DNA of 64,000 bases from Microbacterium esteraromaticum (lineage in GTDB: Bacteria; Actinomycetota; Actinomycetes; Actinomycetales; Microbacteriaceae). The translations under genes and the position numbers were made by a program. Of this stretch, positions 57,560-64,000 are shown in pieces. The stretch lies in contig NZ_CP043732.1 in assembly GCF_014084045.1 (NCBI RefSeq), positions 1,240,001-1,304,000 on the forward strand, written 5' to 3'. Position 1 is the stretch's first letter, and every line of letters begins with the position of its first letter. A model generated the notes under the pieces. It worked only from the letters and a program-made list of their open reading frames with translations. It had not been told where the DNA came from and did no database searches.

Positions 57560-59515
57560 TCAGGTCATCGAGAAGTCGTAGCGGGCCGGAACGGGGCGGT
57601 CGGGGAACGCCTGCTGCCACAGCGCCGACATGCTCAGCTCTCCCTCGCGGATGTCCGGCACGTCGAACTCGGCTTCCAGCATCCGTCCGGCGTCGTCGCG
57701 AGCTCCGGATGCCAGCGCCGCGCGCACCGCGAGCACCCGGAACCGACCCCGCTCCCGCACCTCGGCGGGCAGTGATGCGATGAGCCCCGATGCCTCCTCC
57801 GCCCGCTCCGCGGTCAGCAGCGCCTCACCGAGCTCGAGCGCGAGGGGAGCGAGATCGGGGGCGAGCGAGAGGGCGTCGGCGAGGGCCGCGATGCCGGCAT
57901 CCGTCTCCCCGCCGGCGATGTCGACCAGGCCCAGCCCTCGCAGCGCCCAGGCCGTGCGGCGCAGGCGCAGCGACGCCTCGTAGGCCGCCTTCGCCCCGGC
58001 CAGGTCGCCGCGCGCGTGCGCCATGACTCCACGGTGGTGATGCGTGAGCCAGCTGGCCGGAGCCTCGGCGAGGAGCCGATCCCAGAGCGGGCCGGCGACA
58101 TAGCTGGCAGGCGGTGCACCCGCGTCGAGATCGGAGTCGTCGCCGTCCGCGTCGATCGCGCCGGCATCAGAGCCCGCCCGAGCGTCGGCTTCGCTCAGCC
58201 CGAGCAGGCGGCGCCAATACGCGGCGTCCTCCCCTGCCGTCGCGTCGAACCGCACGCCGGGCAGGCTCTCGAACGCCTCTCCGTACCGCTCCGCGAGCAC
58301 AGCCTCCAGCGCGCCCCACGGCGAGCCGACGTTCAGCAGTCGCTCCGGAGCGACGTCGGCGACGGCGTCGAGGCGCGACGCATCGGTGGCTCCCGCCGCC
58401 GTGCGCAGCTGCGCCCCGACGACCTCCACGGCCGAGGCCCACGCCCCGTCGACGTCGCCGTCGACCTGCAACGGCAGGAAGGTCTCGCTCCACTCCCAGG
58501 TCGCGCCTCCCGGCATCCGCAGGTGCTCGTACTGCGTCGTCGCGAGCCCGCCCTGGATCTCGAAGTACGCGCCCGTCCGTCCTCCCAGCCACTCCTGCCA
58601 GTGCCGCCCACCGGTGGTCTCGCCCCACACGAACAGCTTGCGTCCCGACAGGCGCGGCGAGGAGACGTGGCCGAGGCCGGAGCCATCCGGCTCGAGTGCG
58701 GCGATCCAGGGCACGACCGAACCCTCGAGCGAGTAGAACCAGTCAGCCGCCGCGCGGGCTTCGGCCGGGCGGCTCACGTCGGGCGAGGCGACGTCCACCC
58801 GCCCCAGCGTCCCGTCGTACTGGGTCTGGTACGCGTGCGTCGCAGGGGCGAACACACGCGAGCCCGCGGTCTGCGCGACCGCGATGTTGGTCCACCAGTA
58901 CATGCCGGTCTCGTCGGCGTGCGGATTGCGCACCCGCACGCGCACATGCAGTGCCGCGACGGCGGAGTCGAGAGTCGCGTCGATCTGCACGATCAGCCCG
59001 CGCACCCGCTCGTACTCCCACATCCGCAGCACCGGCTCGCCGTCGGGCGCGATGAGCGATGCGGCGTACATCGGATCGCAGGTGAGCGGCCAGTGCCCGC
59101 GCATGCCGATGTTCCACTCGACGCCGCCCGAGAACCAGGCGCCCCGCAGCGCGAGATTCGCCGGCTGGAACATCGCGTTGCGGTACACCAGATCGCGCCC
59201 CGTGGCCTTGTCGAGCAGGCGCACCAGCCGCCCACCGAGCTCGACCGCGAACTCGGCTCTCATCAGGTCGTTCTCGAGCACTGCCACGCGCATCGGCGTG
59301 GGGGTGCGCTCTCGCGTGTACTCATCCTGCAGCAGGTAGGGGTGGATGCTCGTGACCTGGCCGTACCGGATGTTCTCGGCGATGTCATCCGGAAGCCCGT
59401 CGACCGACGCCTCGTACGGCGCCTGCGGCATGGCCGCCACAGCCGGCAGCGGATTCGGCGCCCCGACGGGAGCCGACGGGAGAGTGACCGAGGTGAGCGC
59501 GAGCGTGGCAGTCAT
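57560..59515 (-). CDS. DUF5107 domain protein with C-terminal TPR repeats
   Basis: A 651-residue protein. The N-terminal 400 residues match DUF5107 features (LGGRLVRLLDKATGRDLVYRN, GAWFSGGVEWNIGMRGH, FVWGETTGGRHWQEWL), a galactose-mutarotase-like beta-sandwich. The C-terminal part has TPR-like helices (THHHRGVMAHARGDLAGAKAAYEASLRL). No signal peptide is clear, so it acts in the cytoplasm. Related proteins accompany sugar-degrading clusters and may act on unusual oligosaccharides. Here it sits between two ABC exporters with no sugar genes. Function unproven. Confidence 0.8.
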   Translation of the reverse strand: MTATLALTSVTLPSAPVGAPNPLPAVAAMPQAPYEASVDGLPDDIAENIRYGQVTSIHPYLLQDEYTRERTPTPMRVAVLENDLMRAEFAVELGGRLVRLLDKATGRDLVYRNAMFQPANLALRGAWFSGGVEWNIGMRGHWPLTCDPMYAASLIAPDGEPVLRMWEYERVRGLIVQIDATLDSAVAALHVRVRVRNPHADETGMYWWTNIAVAQTAGSRVFAPATHAYQTQYDGTLGRVDVASPDVSRPAEARAAADWFYSLEGSVVPWIAALEPDGSGLGHVSSPRLSGRKLFVWGETTGGRHWQEWLGGRTGAYFEIQGGLATTQYEHLRMPGGATWEWSETFLPLQVDGDVDGAWASAVEVVGAQLRTAAGATDASRLDAVADVAPERLLNVGSPWGALEAVLAERYGEAFESLPGVRFDATAGEDAAYWRRLLGLSEADARAGSDAGAIDADGDDSDLDAGAPPASYVAGPLWDRLLAEAPASWLTHHHRGVMAHARGDLAGAKAAYEASLRLRRTAWALRGLGLVDIAGGETDAGIAALADALSLAPDLAPLALELGEALLTAERAEEASGLIASLPAEVRERGRFRVLAVRAALASGARDDAGRMLEAEFDVPDIREGELSMSALWQQAFPDRPVPARYDFSMT

Positions 59516-59542
59516 GATGCTGCCACGCTAGCGCCGCCGGGC

Positions 59543-60343
59543 TCACCCGCGCAGGTCGCGGCGCGAGAGCGCGAGGGCCGATGCGACGCCGAGCACCACG
59601 GCGATCCCCCAGACGAGCAGCAGGCCGCCCGTCTCGACGCCGTCCCTCAGCGGCGGCTGGTGGTACACCCACGCGTAGGGCGAGAGGGCGTTGAGCCATT
59701 CGAGGTCGTCGGACTGCTTCGCGACGGCCTGGAGCACGTATCCGAGCACGGCGACGCCCGCCGCGACGCCGGTCGCCCATGCCCTGCGCCCCGTCAGGGA
59801 GCCGGCGAGCAGACCTGCCATCGCGCTGAGGAACGCCAGCCCAGTGAGCGCGAGCGCGGCTCCGACGATGTGCGGAGGATGGATGCCCAGCTCCGCCGGC
59901 TCGTTCAGCGCGAACACGATCGCGCCCGAGAACGCCCCCAGCCACAGCAGCCGCACGAGCACCGCCAGCGCCGACTCGGCCGCGTACTGCGACCGGCCGA
60001 TGCCGTGGGCGAGGTCGAGCTCGAGCCGACCCGACTCCTCCGCGCCGGCGACCGCGGCCGAGCCCCACAGCACCGCGGCGATGGTCAGCAGCAGGAAGCC
60101 CATCAATCCGTAGAAGGTGCTCTGCGCGTATCCGGCGCCGGTGGCGATCTGGTCGTAGCCGATCGTGTCGACGAGCTGTTTCGGCAGCGCCTCGATGACG
60201 CCGTCGAGCTGGCCGTTCGCCCCGAAGCTCGGGTACAGCGGCAGGTACAGGAAGAGCACCGCCGCGATGCCGAGGCTCCACCCGATCAGGCTGCGCCACG
60301 ACTCGCGGATGCTGCGCCGGAACACCGGCAGGATGCCGCTCAT
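59543..60343 (-). CDS. ABC-2-type transporter permease
   Basis: A 266-residue protein, ATGA overlap with the ATPase gene. About six helices, including LIGWSLGIAAVLFLYLPLYPSF, FYGLMGFLLLTIAAVLWGSAAVAG and GLLLVWGIAVVLGVASALALSRRDL. Pairs with the preceding ATPase to form an exporter of unknown substrate. Confidence 0.87.
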   Translation of the reverse strand: MSGILPVFRRSIRESWRSLIGWSLGIAAVLFLYLPLYPSFGANGQLDGVIEALPKQLVDTIGYDQIATGAGYAQSTFYGLMGFLLLTIAAVLWGSAAVAGAEESGRLELDLAHGIGRSQYAAESALAVLVRLLWLGAFSGAIVFALNEPAELGIHPPHIVGAALALTGLAFLSAMAGLLAGSLTGRRAWATGVAAGVAVLGYVLQAVAKQSDDLEWLNALSPYAWVYHQPPLRDGVETGGLLLVWGIAVVLGVASALALSRRDLRG

Positions 60344-61374
60344 CGCGCACCTCCCTCGTGACGTGAGCGTCTGGTCTCGCCGACACCCCCACCTGTCGCC
60401 GACACCCCCGCCTGCGAACGCCCATACCTGGGGGTGTCGGCAGGAACCAGGGGTGTCGGCGAAGGGGCGGTCGGGCCGTACAGCCGCAGCACGCTCTCCT
60501 CGAGGTCGGGCTCCTCGACGGTCAGGTCGCGAACGGTCACCTGGGCCAGCGTCTTCACCAGCGGGTCGATGTCGCCGTCGACGGTGGCGGCCAGCTGCAG
60601 CGCGCCCGCATGAGAGGTGATCTCGAGCTCGGTCACACCCGGGATGCCCGTGAAGCGGCGGTGCAGGGCATCCGGATCCTGCCCGTCGAGCGCGACCCTC
60701 ACCCGGCGCACCGAGCCGAGGCGCAGTGACGCCACGTCGCCCTGGGCGACGATGCGACCCGCGGCGAGCACGGCGACCTCGTCGGCGGTCTGCTGGATCT
60801 CGCTGAGCACGTGCGAGCTGAGCAGCACGGTCTGCCCTGCGTCGCGCGCCTCGCGCACCATGGAGAGGAATTCGCGCTGCACGAGCGGGTCGAGACCGCT
60901 GGTCGGCTCGTCGAGGATCAGCAGCTCCGGTCGGTGCATGAACGCCTGGATCAGCCCGACCTTCTGCTTGTTCCCTTTCGACAGACTGCGCACCGGGCGC
61001 GACAGATCGACCCCGAGCCGCTCCGCGAGCTCGGAGACGTAGCCACGCGCGACGGGGGCGGAGACCTCGGAGTAGAACGACAGCATCCGGTGCCCCGTCA
61101 CGCGGCCTTCGAGCCGCAGCTCGCCCGGCACGTAGCCGATGCGCCGCCGCAGACGCGCGCCGCCGTGCCGCGGATCCTCGCCGAGCACGCGCACCTGGCC
61201 GGAGGAGGGCCTGATGATGTCGACGAGGGTGCGCAGAGTCGTGGTCTTGCCTGCGCCGTTCGGCCCGATGAGGCCGTAGATCGTGCCCGGCCGCACGTGC
61301 AGGTCGAGGTCGTGCACAGCGGTGCGGCGACCGTATCGCTTGTGCAGCGCGGAGATGTCGATGACGGAGGTCAT
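60340..61374 (-). CDS. ABC transporter ATP-binding protein with repeat-derived C-terminal tail
   Basis: A 344-residue protein. Walker A GPNGAGKTT, signature LSKGNKQKVG, Walker B LLILDEPTSGLDP and H-loop LLSSHVLSE. After the normal accessory domain (ending near LEESVLRLYG) a tail of about 40 residues is encoded by two direct and two inverted copies of a CCGACACCCCC word. The stop is real, as it overlaps the permease start. Translation is coupled on both sides, with TetR upstream. Confidence 0.9.
   Translation of the reverse strand: MTSVIDISALHKRYGRRTAVHDLDLHVRPGTIYGLIGPNGAGKTTTLRTLVDIIRPSSGQVRVLGEDPRHGGARLRRRIGYVPGELRLEGRVTGHRMLSFYSEVSAPVARGYVSELAERLGVDLSRPVRSLSKGNKQKVGLIQAFMHRPELLILDEPTSGLDPLVQREFLSMVREARDAGQTVLLSSHVLSEIQQTADEVAVLAAGRIVAQGDVASLRLGSVRRVRVALDGQDPDALHRRFTGIPGVTELEITSHAGALQLAATVDGDIDPLVKTLAQVTVRDLTVEEPDLEESVLRLYGPTAPSPTPLVPADTPRYGRSQAGVSATGGGVGETRRSRHEGGAR
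60378..60461. repeat. Direct and inverted 12-13-bp repeats in the ATPase coding tail
   Basis: CGCCGACACCCCC occurs at 60378 and 60397 and its inverse at 60430 and 60450. The DNA or mRNA can form alternative hairpins while remaining open in the ATPase frame. Confidence 0.85.
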
Positions 61375-62054
61375 GAGGCCCCTCCTTCGGTGGGCTTCGG
61401 GGTGCGGGTCTCGGTGAACTGCTCGGCTGCGGATGCCACGGCCTGGCGTGCGCCGTCGAGGAAGGCCGTGCTCGAGTAGATGCCGTGGGTGAGCAGTTCG
61501 AGGGTGGGCAGGGTGGTGCGCAGCATCCCGGCCGGGCTCAGCTGGTCCTGGCCCAGCACACGGCCGATCTGCGTGCGCATCATCACCGGCGCGAGGCCCA
61601 TCATCGCCACCAGCAGCGTGGTCATCTCGGGGTCGCTCATCTCGACGAGCAGGCCGGCTGCGCGCTGCTCGTCGAGCACGCTGCGGGTGACCTCGATGAT
61701 CTCGTCGAACAGGCGGTCCGCCGCCGGCGAGCTGTCGCTCAGCATGCGACCGAGGTAGTCGACGTAGGGGCCGTAGCGCTCGACGTCGTTCAGGGCCGCG
61801 CGGATGCGGTCGGCCGTCGGAGCCTCGATCAGCTCGTGCTTGTCGTCGAGGAACGCCGCGAGCACGTAGTCGTCGCACGCGGCGCGCAGCGAGCTCTTGT
61901 CGCCGAAGTGGTGCACGATCAGCGCGGCGCTGACGCCCGCGTCCTTCGCGATCGCTCGCATGCTGGTCGCGTCGAAGCCGTCGCGCGCGAACGCGCGGAT
62001 CGCGGCCTCGCGGATGCGGGCTCTGGCGGTGAGATCATCGGATGCTGAACGCAT
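61371..62054 (-). CDS. TetR-family transcriptional regulator
   Basis: 227 residues from ATG 62054. The helix-turn-helix is RIREAAIRAFARDGFDATSMRAIAKDAGVSAALIVHHFGDKSSLRAACDDYVL. The ligand domain has LLVAMMGLAPVMMRTQIGRVLG. It overlaps the ATPase gene by 4 bases, so regulator and exporter are one operon. The ATG is placed by the promoter: a near-consensus -35/-10 with start of transcription expected at the ATG, making it leaderless. The operator lies in the promoter spacer. Confidence 0.92.
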   Translation of the reverse strand: MRSASDDLTARARIREAAIRAFARDGFDATSMRAIAKDAGVSAALIVHHFGDKSSLRAACDDYVLAAFLDDKHELIEAPTADRIRAALNDVERYGPYVDYLGRMLSDSSPAADRLFDEIIEVTRSVLDEQRAAGLLVEMSDPEMTTLLVAMMGLAPVMMRTQIGRVLGQDQLSPAGMLRTTLPTLELLTHGIYSSTAFLDGARQAVASAAEQFTETRTPKPTEGGAS

Positions 62055-62061
62055 GTACAGC

Positions 62062-62090
62062 ACACTAAACGTACGTTCAGTCGCTGTCAA
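62062..62090 (-). promoter_or_regulatory. Near-consensus promoter with TetR operator in its spacer
   Basis: -35 TTGACA (62090-62085) and -10 TAGTGT (62067-62062), spacer exactly 17 bp. The spacer is filled by CTAAACGTACGTTCAG (62065-62080), a 16-bp palindrome with one mismatch. Binding there would block polymerase. Confidence 0.88.
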
Positions 62091-62114
62091 GGCGCGCGGC
62101 GATAGTGTGAGCGG

Positions 62115-63269
62115 ATGGTGTTCGACTTCCGCGCCCTGCGGCGCTTTCCCGACGTCGAGGCACCGAATCTGCAGGCGTGGGACGCCACCGACGAGCTGCT
62201 CGTGCAGAGGGCGCTCGCGGCCGAGGTCGCCGGTGATGAGATCGTCGTGATCGGCGATGAGTACGGAGCGATCGCGCTCGCCCTGACGGAAGCAGGGATG
62301 CACGGCATCCGCGTGCACCAAGACCTCATCACCGGGCGGCGTGCGCTCGTCGCCAACGCGCGGACGCTCGACCTGCCGCTGCCCGCGGCCCACGAACTCG
62401 ACAGCTCGCTGCTCGCCGGTGCGCGCCTCGTGCTGCTGCAGCTTCCCAAGGGGCTCGCCGAACTCGAGGAGATCGCCGACGCCGTCGCCCGGTGGGCGGC
62501 GCCCGACGCCACGCTCATCGCCGGCGGGCGCGTGAAGCACATGACGCTCGCTCAGAACGAGGTGCTCGGGCGCTTCTTCGGCGAGGTGCAGCCGCAGCGC
62601 GCCGAGCGCAAATCGAGGCTCGTCGTGGCATCCGCAGCCCGACCCGTGCCCGATCGGCCCCCTTTCCCGGTGAGCCGGCAGCACGACGGCTTCACCCTGA
62701 GCGCATACGGCGCGGCGTTCGCCGGCGCGCGTCTCGACATCGGCACGCGCGTGCTCATCGACGTCATGGCGACCCGGTTCCTGAGCGAGGAGCGCAGCGA
62801 CGAGACGAAGGGCGACCCGCCCTCGGGCGACGGGCTGCAGGTCGTCGACCTGGGCTGCGGCACCGGCGCGCTCGCCGTGGCGTTCGCGCAGCGGCATCCG
62901 GATGCGGTGGTCACCGCCACCGACAGATCGGCCTCCGCGGCGCGCTCGGCCCAGGCGACCGTCGTCGCGAACGGGCTCGCAGGCCGGATCACCGTCACCC
63001 TCGACGACGCCGGCGCGGAGCTGCCCGACGGATCGGCCGACCTCGTGCTGCTCAACCCGCCGTTCCATCTCGGCGCGGCCGTGCACGAGGGCGCGGGGCA
63101 CCGGCTCATCCACGCCGCCGCGAGGCTGCTGAGACCGGGCGGGGAGGTGTGGACGGTGTTCAACTCGCACCTCGATCACCGGGGTGTGCTGAGCCGCGAT
63201 GTAGGGCCGACCGAGCAGGTCGCCCGCACCCCGAAATTCACCGTGACGCGCAGCATCCGCCGCGGCTGA
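62115..63269 (+). CDS. rRNA (guanine-N2) methyltransferase-like protein, RlmG/RsmC family
   Basis: A 384-residue protein with an N-terminal degenerate methyltransferase-like domain and a C-terminal catalytic one. SAM motif I is VVDLGCGTGALAVAFAQ, the acidic loop ATDRSASAARSA, and the N2-guanine motif LLNPPFH. It probably methylates 16S or 23S rRNA. TAGTGT at 62103-62108 lies 6 bases before the ATG with no ribosome site, so it may be leaderless. Confidence 0.88.
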   Translation: MVFDFRALRRFPDVEAPNLQAWDATDELLVQRALAAEVAGDEIVVIGDEYGAIALALTEAGMHGIRVHQDLITGRRALVANARTLDLPLPAAHELDSSLLAGARLVLLQLPKGLAELEEIADAVARWAAPDATLIAGGRVKHMTLAQNEVLGRFFGEVQPQRAERKSRLVVASAARPVPDRPPFPVSRQHDGFTLSAYGAAFAGARLDIGTRVLIDVMATRFLSEERSDETKGDPPSGDGLQVVDLGCGTGALAVAFAQRHPDAVVTATDRSASAARSAQATVVANGLAGRITVTLDDAGAELPDGSADLVLLNPPFHLGAAVHEGAGHRLIHAAARLLRPGGEVWTVFNSHLDHRGVLSRDVGPTEQVARTPKFTVTRSIRRG

Positions 63270-63572
63270 CGATTCGCAGAACCCCCGGTGAGAGCGGGAT
63301 TCGCGAAAGCAGATTTGCCACCGGATCAGCCATTCGTTAGCGTGGACAGGTGGCCGGGAGGCCACCATGACCAGTCCGCGGTCTCGTCCTTCTTTCGACT
63401 CGAGCTGTACACGAAGAGGCGTGAGCGTACGGTCGATGTTCTATCGCGGGGATCCGAAATCCTCGTCTGTGCCGCCAGTGCAGCGTTGTCGAAACGGCCT
63501 TGAGAACGTCACCCGGGCGTAACCGAAGCGGCCCGCCGAGACCCGAAGAAGTCGGTGGGCAACGGGGGAAAC
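63270..63572 (+). promoter_or_regulatory. Promoter and long leader of the proV operon
   Basis: -35 TTGCCA (63315-63320) and -10 TAGCGT (63338-63343) with a 17-bp spacer predict transcription from about 63350, leaving a leader of about 220 bases. It begins with a 7-bp hairpin GGTGGCC/GGCCACC whose right half carries GGGAGG five bases before an ATG (63367) opening a 51-codon frame. I cannot match the leader to a named riboswitch. Confidence 0.6.
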
Positions 63573-64000
63573 GTGTCCGAAACCGCTCTTGAAGCGCGCA
63601 ACATCTACAAGGTCTTCGGCCGGAATCCGCAGCAGGCCGTCAAGCGTCTGAAAGCCGGTGAGACCCGCACCGAGGTGCAGGACGTCGGCACCGCCGCCGT
63701 GATCGACGCGAGCTTCACCGTCAACCGCGGTGAGATCTTCGTCATCATGGGCCTGTCCGGATCCGGCAAGTCGACCATCATCCGCATGCTCAACGGCCTG
63801 CACGACGCGACCGCGGGAAGCATCACGATCGGCGGCGACGCGATCACGGGCATTCCGGCGTCGCGGCTGCGCGACATCCGTCGCGACCGCGTGTCGATGG
63901 TGTTCCAGCACTTCGCACTGCTGCCGCACCGCACGGTCGCCGCCAACGTCGCGTACCCGCTCGAGCTGAAGGGAGTCGGCAGGACGGAGCGACTGCGCAA
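63573..64000 (+). CDS. proV: Glycine betaine/proline ABC transporter ATPase, ProV-like (3' end outside window)
   Basis: The first 142 codons from GTG 63573, which has GGGGG upstream. ALEARNIYKVFGRNPQQAVKRL is the ProV N-terminus; Walker A GLSGSGKST and Q-loop MVFQHFALLPHRTV follow. This is a second compatible-solute importer besides the OpuC set at 40-43 kb, of the ProVWX class with the longer N-terminus. The window ends before the signature motif. Confidence 0.92.
   Translation, partial: MSETALEARNIYKVFGRNPQQAVKRLKAGETRTEVQDVGTAAVIDASFTVNRGEIFVIMGLSGSGKSTIIRMLNGLHDATAGSITIGGDAITGIPASRLRDIRRDRVSMVFQHFALLPHRTVAANVAYPLELKGVGRTERLR

Noticed and set aside
61371..63368. Extended TetR protein of 665 codons
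   Set aside because: The extra upstream codons are antisense to the methyltransferase gene. The promoter and operator at 62062-62090 place the start at 62054.
63367..63522. A real 51-residue protein gene in the proV leader
   Set aside because: It has a ribosome site, but its composition is not gene-like and no family is recognised. It is kept only as a possible regulatory ORF.

Overview
The window is high-GC, gene-dense DNA with ATGA-type start/stop overlaps, several apparently leaderless genes, and frequent GGATGC/GCATCC words. This suggests an actinobacterium of the Microbacteriaceae, most likely Microbacterium. That is inferred from composition and gene content; no rRNA or other marker gene is present. 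I saw no tRNA, rRNA, transposase, integrase or CRISPR array.

Layout. 1-5.2 kb: the end of a ZIP-type permease, a BadF/BcrA-type sugar kinase, a Rieske-FAD oxidoreductase, and a small membrane protein with its TetR regulator. 5.7-12.6 kb (minus strand): a MoxR/DUF58/DUF4381/two-VWA/TPR operon. 12.7-22.8 kb: a divergent unit with RraA-like protein, nitrilase, MocR regulator and two alpha/beta hydrolases on one side, and a peptide-type ABC importer with a frameshifted ATPase gene on the other. Two tandem TTTGT-N6-ACAAA palindromes lie between them. 22.8-24.5 kb: two membrane proteins. 24.6-35.7 kb: a polysaccharide-use locus with acetyl esterase, PL8 lyase, two sugar ABC permeases, a GH20-like barrel protein, IclR regulator, binding protein and a frameshifted FAD oxidoreductase. 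Three copies of TCAAGCG-N5-CGCTTGA sit at its promoters. 35.9-44.6 kb: purA, a lactonase-family protein, a disulfide-type flavoprotein, an OpuC-type osmoprotectant importer preceded by a translationally coupled 11-codon leader ORF, and an AI-2E-family membrane protein. 44.7-49.8 kb: chorismate mutase, then a five-gene amino-sugar/tagatose-like operon (SIS protein, ROK kinase, PfkB kinase, class II aldolase, DeoR regulator). 50-55.4 kb: Lrp/dadA, ArsR/SRPBCC and ArsR/MFS divergent pairs. 55.4-62.1 kb: two ABC export systems with their own YtrA-type GntR and TetR regulators, flanking a DUF5107-TPR protein. 62.1-64 kb: an RlmG/RsmC-like methyltransferase and the start of a second betaine importer (proV), which runs off the window.

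The most unusual non-coding feature is a family of nine 75-bp nested palindromes: four at 3.45-4.0 kb, four at 5.3-5.67 kb and one at 49.9 kb. Other repeats are an identical 87-bp duplication at 0.5-0.74 kb, hairpins with a shared GGGAAACGCCGG core at 52.0 and 53.2 kb, and palindromic repeats that extend into the C-terminal coding tails of several genes.

Three genes look interrupted or altered by single-base indels (17.9, 33.5 and about 54.7 kb). The first two lie in G runs, so sequencing error must be weighed against real mutation. Regulation is unusually legible: most regulators have a near-perfect palindrome in the adjacent promoter.
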